Assembly: GCF_049896245.1 (NCBI RefSeq)
Contig: NZ_JAFCTX010000007.1
Coordinates: 1-64,000 of the forward strand
Direction: 5' to 3'
DNA from: Cypionkella sp049896245
GTDB lineage: Bacteria; Pseudomonadota; Alphaproteobacteria; Rhodobacterales; Rhodobacteraceae
Length of the DNA: 64,000 nucleotides
Shown here: positions 57,444-64,000 of the stretch, one piece after another
How positions within the stretch are numbered: the first letter of the stretch is position 1
Layout of the letters: each line of letters starts with the position of its first letter
The notes under the pieces: generated by a model
The model's database searches: none
The model's input: only the letters and a program-made list of their open reading frames with translations
Told to the model about the DNA's origin: nothing
Program-made: the position numbers and the translations under genes

Positions 57444-58114
57444 GTGTGGAATGTTCCCATGTGATAAGCCGAGTGTTCCACCAGTCTTGCATAGCCTTGC
57501 GACACCGGGCAAGCCCGTCTCACAGCGCAACCGAAATTCATACAGTCCCCACCGCTTGCCCCGCTCAGATACGCGCGGCACCCGGGCACATCATATCCCG
57601 CCCCATCCAACGCCCCCACCGGACAAGCATCCAGACAAGGCCGCGCACATCCCTCACAGGGAGAGGCCGCAACCGGAACCTCCACCCGTTCCTTCAACGC
57701 CAGCGCGCCGCGGAACGACACCATCAAACCCTGTTCCGCCTGCACCAGCAACCGCACCGGGCTGTCCCACACCCGCCCGGTCCGCAATGCCCATTGATAA
57801 AACGGATGATAAGGCGCGCCACCAAACGGAAACAGCGCCTTCGCGCCCAAATCGCACGCCATCCCGCCAATCACCCGCCGTGACCAGCGATCAATTGGAT
57901 CAGCTTTGCCTGCAACGGCATATTCCAACCATTCCGGCTGCGCCTTCACATGCGCCCAATACCCCGGCTCGGCTGGCCCGAGCAGCAGAACCGAGCGTGT
58001 GCCCGCAGGCAACCCGACCTCATCCTCACAACAAAACCCACCGAGCACCGCCAAAAAATGTTGCGCCGCCAAAGCCTCAATCTGCTTTAGCGAAACGGCA
58101 GCCACAGGCTCCAC
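57440..58114 (-). CDS. QueG-like iron-sulfur (ferredoxin) protein
   Basis: The product is about 224 residues. The C-terminal half has a ferredoxin-type cluster region with SPCEGCARPCLDACPVGALD and later GGDCMNFGCAVRRACPVSQG, enough cysteines for two 4Fe-4S clusters, as in epoxyqueuosine reductase-related proteins. The B12-binding parts of real QueG are not evident and the protein is short, so this is a related family of unknown function. The start is uncertain: GTG at 58114 is chosen over 58216 because homologous sequence begins near SLKQIEALAAQHF. It overlaps the hydroxylase gene upstream. Confidence 0.72.
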   Translation of the reverse strand: MEPVAAVSLKQIEALAAQHFLAVLGGFCCEDEVGLPAGTRSVLLLGPAEPGYWAHVKAQPEWLEYAVAGKADPIDRWSRRVIGGMACDLGAKALFPFGGAPYHPFYQWALRTGRVWDSPVRLLVQAEQGLMVSFRGALALKERVEVPVAASPCEGCARPCLDACPVGALDGAGYDVPGCRAYLSGASGGDCMNFGCAVRRACPVSQGYARLVEHSAYHMGTFHT

Positions 58115-58875
58115 CCCAATCGCGCCGGTTTCTCGTCTTGCCATTGCAGCCCCACCACCATGTCCTGATGCCCCGCCGCAGGTTGCGCCCGATAAGTGCG
58201 AAAAATCCTGTCCCAAACCGACAAAGCAAAGCCAAAATTGCTGTCATGCTCGGACCGCACCACCGAATGATGGACGCGGTGCATATCGGGCGTCACCAAA
58301 ACCAACCGCACCAGTGCGTCCAACCACACAGGCAGCCGCAGATTGGCATGGTTGAACAATGCGGTTCCGTTCAACAAAATTTCAAACAAAACCACCGCCA
58401 CCGCTTGCGGCCCCAAAGCATAGGTCAGCCCGATTTTTAACACCATAGAGGCCAAAATCTCCACCGGATGAAACCGCAAAGCCGTGGTCACATCCATATC
58501 GCGGTCGGCATGGTGCATCCGGTGAAACCGCCAGAACAACGGCACCTTATGGGTCAACCAATGCTGCGCCCAAATCGCAAAATCCAAAACCAGCAGCGCG
58601 AACAACACCTCAACCCACAACGGCCAAACCACCCGGTTCAAGATGCCCCAGCCCATCGACCACGCATCCACCGCCGCGCCGACCGCCAGAAATGGCAACA
58701 CAATCGCCAGCGCCCGCAAAGCCAGCGTATTCAACACCGTCATCGACACATTGGTAAACCAGCGCCGCCCGCGCGCAAGCACCCGCTTGCGCTTAGGCGC
58801 CAAAGTCTCCAGCCCGGCAAACACCACAAACAGGCCCAAAAACACGGACAAGCGCAGCAAAATTTCATATTTCAT
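58087..58875 (-). CDS. Sterol desaturase / fatty acid hydroxylase family
   Basis: The 262-residue membrane protein has about four spans and the histidine clusters of the di-iron hydroxylase superfamily: HWLTHKVPLFWRFHRMHHAD, HPVEI, NHANLRLP and DMHRVHHSV. Such enzymes hydroxylate or desaturate lipids or carotenoid-like substrates; the substrate cannot be read from sequence. It is the first gene of the minus-strand set with the ferredoxin and SixA genes, and the ferredoxin may supply electrons, though this is inference. Confidence 0.87.
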   Translation of the reverse strand: MKYEILLRLSVFLGLFVVFAGLETLAPKRKRVLARGRRWFTNVSMTVLNTLALRALAIVLPFLAVGAAVDAWSMGWGILNRVVWPLWVEVLFALLVLDFAIWAQHWLTHKVPLFWRFHRMHHADRDMDVTTALRFHPVEILASMVLKIGLTYALGPQAVAVVLFEILLNGTALFNHANLRLPVWLDALVRLVLVTPDMHRVHHSVVRSEHDSNFGFALSVWDRIFRTYRAQPAAGHQDMVVGLQWQDEKPARLGWSLWLPFR

Positions 58876-59008
58876 TGCATCCTCCAGCTGCCAATCTAGC
58901 TCCTCGGATGACCAAAGCGAATTGCTCTTTTTGAAATACTCCCGCCGGAGGCTCCTTTGGCTGGCATCAGAAGCCTCGGGCGGGAATATTTAAACCATTA
59001 TGAAAGCC

Positions 59009-59908
59009 TTAGCGTTTCACATGCGGCTTGACGCGCGGTGTGCTAGAGCGGATTTGCGAGCCCGCGCCATGATCGGTGAACAGTTCCAAAAGGCAGGCAT
59101 TGGGAATCCGCCCGTCGAGAATTGTCACCGCCCGCGTCCCCGCCTCAATCGCCGCAAGCGCGGTTTCGGTTTTCGGGATCATCCCGCCCGAGATCACCCC
59201 ATCCGCCGTCATCTGCCGGATTTCTTCCGGGGTGATCTGCGTCATCACCTCGCCTGCGGCGTTTTTCACCCCCGGCACATCGGTCAACAACAGCAAACGA
59301 TCCGCCTGCAACGCCCCGGCAATCGCGCCCGCAGCGGTATCGCCATTGACGTTGAACGTCTCGTTATCCGCCATTCCCGTCGCCACTGGCGCGACCACCG
59401 GGATGATCCCGGCGTTGTACAAATCGCGCAAAACCTGCACGTTCATCTCTACCGGACGGCCGACAAAGCCCAATTCCGGGTCATCGGCGACGCAAACCAT
59501 CAAATCGTCATCCTTGCCGGAAATCCCCACCGCGCGCCCGCCTGCATCCATGATCGCCTGCACGATGCGCTTGTTGACCAGACCCGACAGCACCATCTCG
59601 ACGACCTGCACCGTCGCTTTGTCGGTCACCCGTTTGCCGCGCACGAATTCCGATTTGATACCCAGCTTGGCCAGCATTTCGTTGATCATCGGCCCGCCGC
59701 CATGCACCACCACCGGGTTCACCCCCACCTGCCGCATCAGCACGACGTCACGCGCGAATTCCGCCATCGCGGCATCGTCGCCCATCGCATTGCCGCCAAA
59801 TTTCACCACCACCACAGCGCCTTCAAAGCGTTGCAGGTAGGGCAGGGCCTCGGACAGCATCTTCGCGGTATTGATCGCATCACTCATGGTCAGGGTCTGC
59901 TTTTGCAT
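59009..59908 (-). CDS. argB: Acetylglutamate kinase
   Basis: ArgB phosphorylates N-acetylglutamate in arginine synthesis. The 299-residue protein has VVKFGGNAMGDD, VVVHGGGPMINEMLAKLGIK, and LLLTDVPGVKNAAGEVMTQI with the C-terminal DGRIPNACLLELFTDHGAGS. The start ATG at 59908 has GGAG 8-11 bp upstream; the internal ATG at 59887 is possible. Length fits the arginine-sensitive form. It stands apart from other arg genes. Confidence 0.95.
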   Translation of the reverse strand: MQKQTLTMSDAINTAKMLSEALPYLQRFEGAVVVVKFGGNAMGDDAAMAEFARDVVLMRQVGVNPVVVHGGGPMINEMLAKLGIKSEFVRGKRVTDKATVQVVEMVLSGLVNKRIVQAIMDAGGRAVGISGKDDDLMVCVADDPELGFVGRPVEMNVQVLRDLYNAGIIPVVAPVATGMADNETFNVNGDTAAGAIAGALQADRLLLLTDVPGVKNAAGEVMTQITPEEIRQMTADGVISGGMIPKTETALAAIEAGTRAVTILDGRIPNACLLELFTDHGAGSQIRSSTPRVKPHVKR

Positions 59909-60113
59909 GGGGAAGACTCCAGGATTTTTTGCCTGATAGCCCCTTTAGCCCCCCCTGCCAAGCAAAGGTTTTGTGTCTGGCCACAGGTCAATTTTCGGTA
60001 AATTACCCCCTGCTAAGTGCTTAAAATCGCTAAGTCGGCGCAAATGGCCACGCGCGGACACCCTTGCATTCGCCCCCCAATGCCGTAGCTTGAGCGCAAA
60101 GCAGGAGTCCACG

Positions 60114-60845
60114 ATGTCCGAGCAGAAAACCCTCGTGTTGACAGGCGCAAGCCGCGGAATCGGCCACGCCACCGTCAAACGCTTCGGCGGCGAAGGCTGG
60201 CGGGTGCTGACTTGCTCGCGCCACCCCTTCGATCCGCGTTGCCCGTGGCCGGGGGGCGAGGAAAACCACATCCAGATTGATCTGGCTGACCCCAACAAAA
60301 CCATCGCCGCGATGGAGACAATCAAAGCCAAGTTGAACGGCAAACTCCATGCTTTGGTCAACAACGCGGGGATTTCACCGAAGGGTGAGGGCGGCAAGCG
60401 GCTGAACACGCTTCAGACCGATTTGCGAACCTGGGGCCAAGTCTTCCACGTCAACTTCTTCGCGTCAGTCATCCTCGCCCGCGGCCTGCAAGCCGAACTG
60501 GTGGCCGCGCAAGGCTCGGTGGTGAATGTGACTTCTATAGCAGGCAGCCGGGTGCATCCCTTCGCGGGTGCCGCTTATTCCACGTCCAAAGCGGCGTTGG
60601 CGGCGCTGACCCGCGAGATGGCGCATGATTTCGGCCCGCTCGGCGTGCGGGTGAACGCGATAGCCCCCGGAGAGGTGGAAACCGCGATCCTGTCGCCCGG
60701 CACCGACAAGATCGTTGATCGGTTGCCGATGCGCCGCTTAGGCCAGCCGAAAGAGGTTGCCGACGCGATCTGGTTTCTGTGTTCCGAACAGTCGAGCTAC
60801 ATCTCCGGCACCGAAATTCAAATCAACGGTGGCCAGCACGTCTGA
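60114..60845 (+). CDS. Short-chain dehydrogenase/reductase
   Basis: The 243-residue protein has the SDR cofactor motif LTGASRGIGHA, the NNAG segment (LVNNAGISPKG), the catalytic S..YxxxK set (SIAGS... AYSTSKAALAALTREMA) and the C-terminal NAIAPGEVETAIL and SGTEIQINGGQHV. The substrate is not recognisable. The start at 60114 after CAGGAG is preferred to the long upstream frame. The gene is alone on the plus strand between argB and engB. Confidence 0.87.
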   Translation: MSEQKTLVLTGASRGIGHATVKRFGGEGWRVLTCSRHPFDPRCPWPGGEENHIQIDLADPNKTIAAMETIKAKLNGKLHALVNNAGISPKGEGGKRLNTLQTDLRTWGQVFHVNFFASVILARGLQAELVAAQGSVVNVTSIAGSRVHPFAGAAYSTSKAALAALTREMAHDFGPLGVRVNAIAPGEVETAILSPGTDKIVDRLPMRRLGQPKEVADAIWFLCSEQSSYISGTEIQINGGQHV

Positions 60846-60847
60846 AA

Positions 60848-60896
60848 CCGGAATTCGCGCGAATTCCGGCACGATTTCTGCGCATAAATCGCCTGC
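60848..60896. repeat. Double-hairpin repeat (family B), copy 2
   Basis: CCGGAATTCGCGCGAATTCC plus GG (60848-60869) and CGATTTCTGCGCATAAATCG (60872-60891) followed by CCTGCC. This repeats the layout of 13304-13352, with different arm bases that keep pairing. It lies between the convergent SDR and engB genes. Confidence 0.75.
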
Positions 60897-61553
60897 CTAT
60901 ACCAGCGTTGCGATGATCGCCCGCAAAGTCTCAATGCCATCACCTTTTTCCGAACTGGTCACCACCAATTCCGGGTAAGCCGCAGCATGTTTCGCCAGCG
61001 CCGCCTTGACCTGTTCGATGTTGGCATCGCGCTCTGCCGCCGAGACCTTGTCCATCTTGGTCATCACCACCTGAAATGTCACAGCCGAGCGGTCGAGCAG
61101 ATCCATAATCTCCTCATCCACCGCTTTAACGCCATGCCGGGTGTCGATCAAAACAAACGCCCTGCGCAAAGTTTGCCGCCCGGCCAGATAGGCCTTCAGC
61201 AGCGCCTGCCACTTCGCAACAACCGGCTTCGGCGCTTCGGCATAGCCATAGCCGGGCAAATCGACCAGAAAACGATTCATCTCGCCCAAGGCGAAATAGT
61301 TGATCTCTTGCGTCCGCCCCGGCGTATTTGAGGCGCGGGCGAGGTTTTTGCGTCCCGTCAGCGCGTTGATCAGACTTGATTTTCCGACGTTAGAGCGGCC
61401 CGCAAAGCAAACCTCCAACCGATCCGGTTCGGGCAGACCCGACATTGCGACCACGCCTTTGACGAAATCAACCGGGCCTGCGAACAGCAAGCGGCCGGCC
61501 TCACGCGAGGGAAATTCCGGCTCGGGGGCCAAGGTGAACTCTAGGCTTGTCAT
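60897..61553 (-). CDS. engB: Ribosome biogenesis GTP-binding protein EngB (YsxC/YihA)
   Basis: EngB is an essential GTPase for 50S assembly. The 218-residue protein shows the P loop FAGRSNVGKSSLINALTG, T in SNTPGRTQEINYF, DLPGYGYA and TKMDK. The ATG at 61553 overlaps the MOSC stop as ATGA and is preferred over the upstream one at 61565. Third gene of the overlapping yidC-MOSC-engB set, the yidC/engB neighbourhood being conserved in alphaproteobacteria. Confidence 0.94.
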   Translation of the reverse strand: MTSLEFTLAPEPEFPSREAGRLLFAGPVDFVKGVVAMSGLPEPDRLEVCFAGRSNVGKSSLINALTGRKNLARASNTPGRTQEINYFALGEMNRFLVDLPGYGYAEAPKPVVAKWQALLKAYLAGRQTLRRAFVLIDTRHGVKAVDEEIMDLLDRSAVTFQVVMTKMDKVSAAERDANIEQVKAALAKHAAAYPELVVTSSEKGDGIETLRAIIATLV

Positions 61554-62296
61554 GCCAATCTCCATTCATCGCCGACCGCAATCGGCCCGCTTTCCACAAC
61601 CACACCATAAAGCCCGAATTCCTGATGGCCGAAATGCTGGTTCAACGCTTGCAGCGTCGGCGCGTTCGGGCGACCGGTTTCGGGATCAACGGTGGTGGCG
61701 CTGCACCGCTCTATGCGTTCTTCAATCCGCAACACCGCGTCGCCTATGGCTAAGTGTTTGCCGATCCAATCCAATTCGGCCCAAGGCTCGGCCCCGTCGA
61801 GCCAGAGGTTGCCACGCCAGCGGTCCCTCGACAATTCTATCCCCATCCGCGCCGATAGATCTGCCAGTGAGGCGGTGGACAGGATCGACAGCGCGGGCAG
61901 GGCGGTATCCGTCATGCCGCGCCCCGCTGTGACAATCGCCACGGGCTGCGCGCGATCAGGTGGATTCAGCGGCGTGACCCAGTCCAGAAACCGAGGCAGA
62001 TCGGCGGGATCATCCGGGCGAAAGCTGATCTCACCGCGCTCTGGATGGTTCAGGGTAATAGTGGCGGTAGCCTCATCTAAGCGAGAGGTGATCGCCATCA
62101 GCGCTGGAGCCTTTGCCCCACGCGCGAAATTCACGCAGCGATTCCAGCCGGGTACAAGTTTCGCCGCCCCATGCGCCACCGCCCAATGCCGATCCCAAGC
62201 CAGACACTCCCCCGCCAAAAGACGAACGGACGCGAGGGCTTCGCGTCCGTGTCCCTTGATCGGGTGGCGGCAAATTTGCGCCAGCCGCTTGGTCAT
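61550..62296 (-). CDS. MOSC domain-containing protein
   Basis: The 248-residue protein has an N-terminal beta-barrel (MOSC_N-like, RLAQICRHPIKGHGREAL) and a MOSC domain with the invariant cysteine in ERCSATTVDPETGRPNAPTL and FGLYGVVVESGPIAVGDEW. MOSC proteins carry activated sulfur or molybdenum cofactor and act in reductase systems; the specific reaction is unknown. It overlaps the yidC stop at its start and the engB start at its end, both as ATGA. Confidence 0.88.
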   Translation of the reverse strand: MTKRLAQICRHPIKGHGREALASVRLLAGECLAWDRHWAVAHGAAKLVPGWNRCVNFARGAKAPALMAITSRLDEATATITLNHPERGEISFRPDDPADLPRFLDWVTPLNPPDRAQPVAIVTAGRGMTDTALPALSILSTASLADLSARMGIELSRDRWRGNLWLDGAEPWAELDWIGKHLAIGDAVLRIEERIERCSATTVDPETGRPNAPTLQALNQHFGHQEFGLYGVVVESGPIAVGDEWRLA

Positions 62297-64000
62297 TTCT
62301 TGGCGACCTCGACGGGCTTTTTCTTGCTAAAGCCCGATTTGATATTACCGAACAGGTCCGGTTTGTGACCATGGCTGCGCATGATGAGATACTGCTGGGT
62401 GAAGGTGATGGTGTTGTTGGTGATCCAGTAAATCACCAGACCGCTTGCGAACCCGCCGAGCATGAACATGAACACGAACGGCATCCAAGCGAACAGTTGT
62501 TGCTGCACCGGATCGGCGGGGGCCGGGTTAAGTTTCTGTTGCAGCCACATCGTGACGCCCAGCAGGATCGGCAGCACGCCGATGAAGATGGTTGCCAGCA
62601 AAGTGTGTGGCGTGGGGGCACCCCAAGGCAAAGCGCCGAACAGGTTGTAGATCGACGAGGTGTCGGGCGCGGAAAGGTCGCGTATCCAACCAAAGAACGG
62701 CGATTGCCGCAATTCAATCGTGACGAAGATCACTTTGTACAGCGAGAAGAAGATCGGAATCTGGATGAAAATCGGCAAACAACCCGCCGCCGGGTTCACT
62801 TTGCGCTCTTTATACAGCGCCATCATGTCCTTTTGCAGCTTTTGCTTGTCGTCGCCGGCGCGTTCTTTCAGCACTTCCAATTCGGGCTGCAATTCCTTCA
62901 TCCGCGCCATCGAGACGTAGGATTTATAGGCCAGTGGCAGAACCAAAAGTTTCAAGATGAATGTCAGGCCGATGATCGCAAGACCCATGTTGCCGATCAG
63001 GCCGTGCAGCCAGTGCAGCACGAAGAAGATCGGTTTGGTCAGGAAATAGAACCAGCCCCAGTCGATCGAATCGATGAAGCCTGCGATACCTGCCTTGTCT
63101 TGATAAGCACGGATGGTTTCCCATTCTTTCGCACCCGCGAACATCCGGGTGGTGGTTTCCATTGTCGCACCGGGGGCAACCGTCATCAGCGGCTGGCGCA
63201 CCTCGGCCTGATAGATGTCCGATCCGGGCAGATATTTTGCCACCGCCGTATAAGGTTTACCTTGTTCGGGGACCAGAGTTGTCATCCAGTAGTGGTCGGT
63301 GAAGCCGATCCAACCATCCTTGGTGGCCTCGGTCACTTCGGCGGGATAACCTTCGCGCTCATTCGGGGTCATCGAGGCGAATTTCGAGTATTTCAATTCT
63401 TCAAGACTGCCATCGCTGCGGCGCACCAGACCTTCATGCACCACGTAGATGTTTTGCAATTTTGGCAGGCCCTGGCGGACGATCTGACCGTAGGAATACA
63501 GGTTCGCCGCTGCCGTTCCGGTGTTTTGCACCTGATCCGTCACGCTGAACATGAAATCCTCGTCCACCGCGATGGTGCGCAGGAACTTCAGACCCTTGGT
63601 GTTTTCCCATTGTAGGGTCACCGGCTGGCCAACCGACAAAGTGCCACCCGAGGCGATTTTCCACTCGGTCGCAGCCCCCGGCACATCGTCGGCGGTCAAG
63701 CCGACACCCGGAGCCCAGCCGAACACCGCGTAATAGGGCGTGGTTTGGCCGACTGGCGACAGCAGTTTGACGGTGGGCGAATTTGGCTCGATCGTCTCAT
63801 GGTAGGTTTTCAGCGACAGATCGTCGAACCGCCCGCCCAGCATCGAGATTGAGCCCGACAGTTTCGGGGTATCAATGGTCAGCCGCGGCGCTTCCGGCAA
63901 GGGCTCGGTCGAGGCCACGCTGCCTGCCGGGGCCGCAGTGGCCGGGGCATCGGGCGTGGTGGCAAACGGGGTCAGCGGCGCTTGGGTCTCAGCGGGAAAC
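62293..64000 (-). CDS. yidC: Membrane protein insertase YidC (5' end off window)
   Basis: YidC inserts and folds inner-membrane proteins, alone or with SecYEG. At least 569 codons are visible; the start is beyond the right edge. The visible portion begins with an alanine/proline-rich linker, then the periplasmic P1 domain (LGGRFDDLSLKTYHETI, GWIGFTDHYWMTTLVPEQG), then the conserved membrane core: YFLTKPIFFVLHWLHG, NMGLAIIGLTFILKLLVLPL, and NPAAGCLPIFIQIPIFFSLY, ending with a lysine-rich tail (KKKPVEVAKK). Its stop overlaps the MOSC start. Confidence 0.96.
   Translation of the reverse strand, partial: FPAETQAPLTPFATTPDAPATAAPAGSVASTEPLPEAPRLTIDTPKLSGSISMLGGRFDDLSLKTYHETIEPNSPTVKLLSPVGQTTPYYAVFGWAPGVGLTADDVPGAATEWKIASGGTLSVGQPVTLQWENTKGLKFLRTIAVDEDFMFSVTDQVQNTGTAAANLYSYGQIVRQGLPKLQNIYVVHEGLVRRSDGSLEELKYSKFASMTPNEREGYPAEVTEATKDGWIGFTDHYWMTTLVPEQGKPYTAVAKYLPGSDIYQAEVRQPLMTVAPGATMETTTRMFAGAKEWETIRAYQDKAGIAGFIDSIDWGWFYFLTKPIFFVLHWLHGLIGNMGLAIIGLTFILKLLVLPLAYKSYVSMARMKELQPELEVLKERAGDDKQKLQKDMMALYKERKVNPAAGCLPIFIQIPIFFSLYKVIFVTIELRQSPFFGWIRDLSAPDTSSIYNLFGALPWGAPTPHTLLATIFIGVLPILLGVTMWLQQKLNPAPADPVQQQLFAWMPFVFMFMLGGFASGLVIYWITNNTITFTQQYLIMRSHGHKPDLFGNIKSGFSKKKPVEVAKK

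Noticed and set aside
57412..58440. 342-codon plus-strand frame
   Set aside because: Lies opposite sixA, the ferredoxin and the hydroxylase genes, is rich in P, H and R, and has no motif.
62365..63615. 416-codon plus-strand frame opposite yidC
   Set aside because: Antisense shadow of yidC, whose conserved membrane core is clear on the minus strand.
1..64000. CRISPR arrays and rRNA genes
   Set aside because: No regularly spaced direct repeats with unique spacers and no rRNA-like stretches were seen; the only tRNA sequence is the tRNA-Trp fragment.

Overview
The window is a chromosome segment of an alphaproteobacterium, most likely of the family Rhodobacteraceae (Rhodobacter/Paracoccus-like). 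The evidence is the high GC content, the gene order secE-nusG-rplKAJL-rpoBC / rpsL-rpsG-fusA-tuf / S10-spc-alpha, a four-gene Aap/Bzt amino-acid ABC transporter, an ATP12-type F1 assembly chaperone, and protein sequences typical of that family. Species cannot be named from the sequence alone.

Layout. 1-3751: the degraded right end of an integrative, phage-satellite-like element lying against a displaced 3' half of tRNA-Trp (3707-3751). It carries a primase-polymerase/helicase, a DUF2190 capsid-type protein and a tyrosine recombinase gene broken by a frameshift and by an IS21-family insertion whose right end is at 1-119. 3752-5292: a small conserved gene and the msrB-msrA repair pair. 5423-17619: secE, nusG, rplK, rplA, rplJ, rplL, rpoB, rpoC. 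17620-23853: an accessory block with tiny membrane proteins, a GST, a DMT permease and a four-gene lipid-linked sugar/lipid A modification-like cassette (GT2, LAB_N, PMT/ArnT-like, PAP2). 24126-45872: the str, S10, spc and alpha ribosomal protein genes. 46118-47370: a luxR-luxI quorum-sensing pair. 47611-51815: a CxCC-motif protein, rarA, crcB, an RluC-like pseudouridine synthase and ATP12. 52047-56709: aapJQMP. 56940-64000 (mostly minus strand): sixA, a queG-like ferredoxin, a sterol desaturase-like hydroxylase, argB, an SDR (plus strand), and the overlapping genes engB, MOSC and yidC (yidC runs off the right edge).

The most unusual feature is that the normally continuous ribosomal superoperon is cut into segments. 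Intrinsic terminators lie after L23, L16, L30 and SecY. A toxin-antitoxin pair and a membrane protein are inserted between L16 and L29. A HEPN-motif protein, flanked by about 200-bp direct repeats, plus another unknown gene sit between L30 and L15. Just before L29 and just before L15 lie two nearly identical candidate promoters (TTG-type -35, 17-bp spacer, TATACG -10), which would restart transcription downstream of each insertion.

Two families of composite hairpin repeats also recur: a three-way-junction-like element after rplA and after fusA, and a double hairpin between rpoB and rpoC and after the SDR gene. In both families the arms differ between copies while the pairing is kept.
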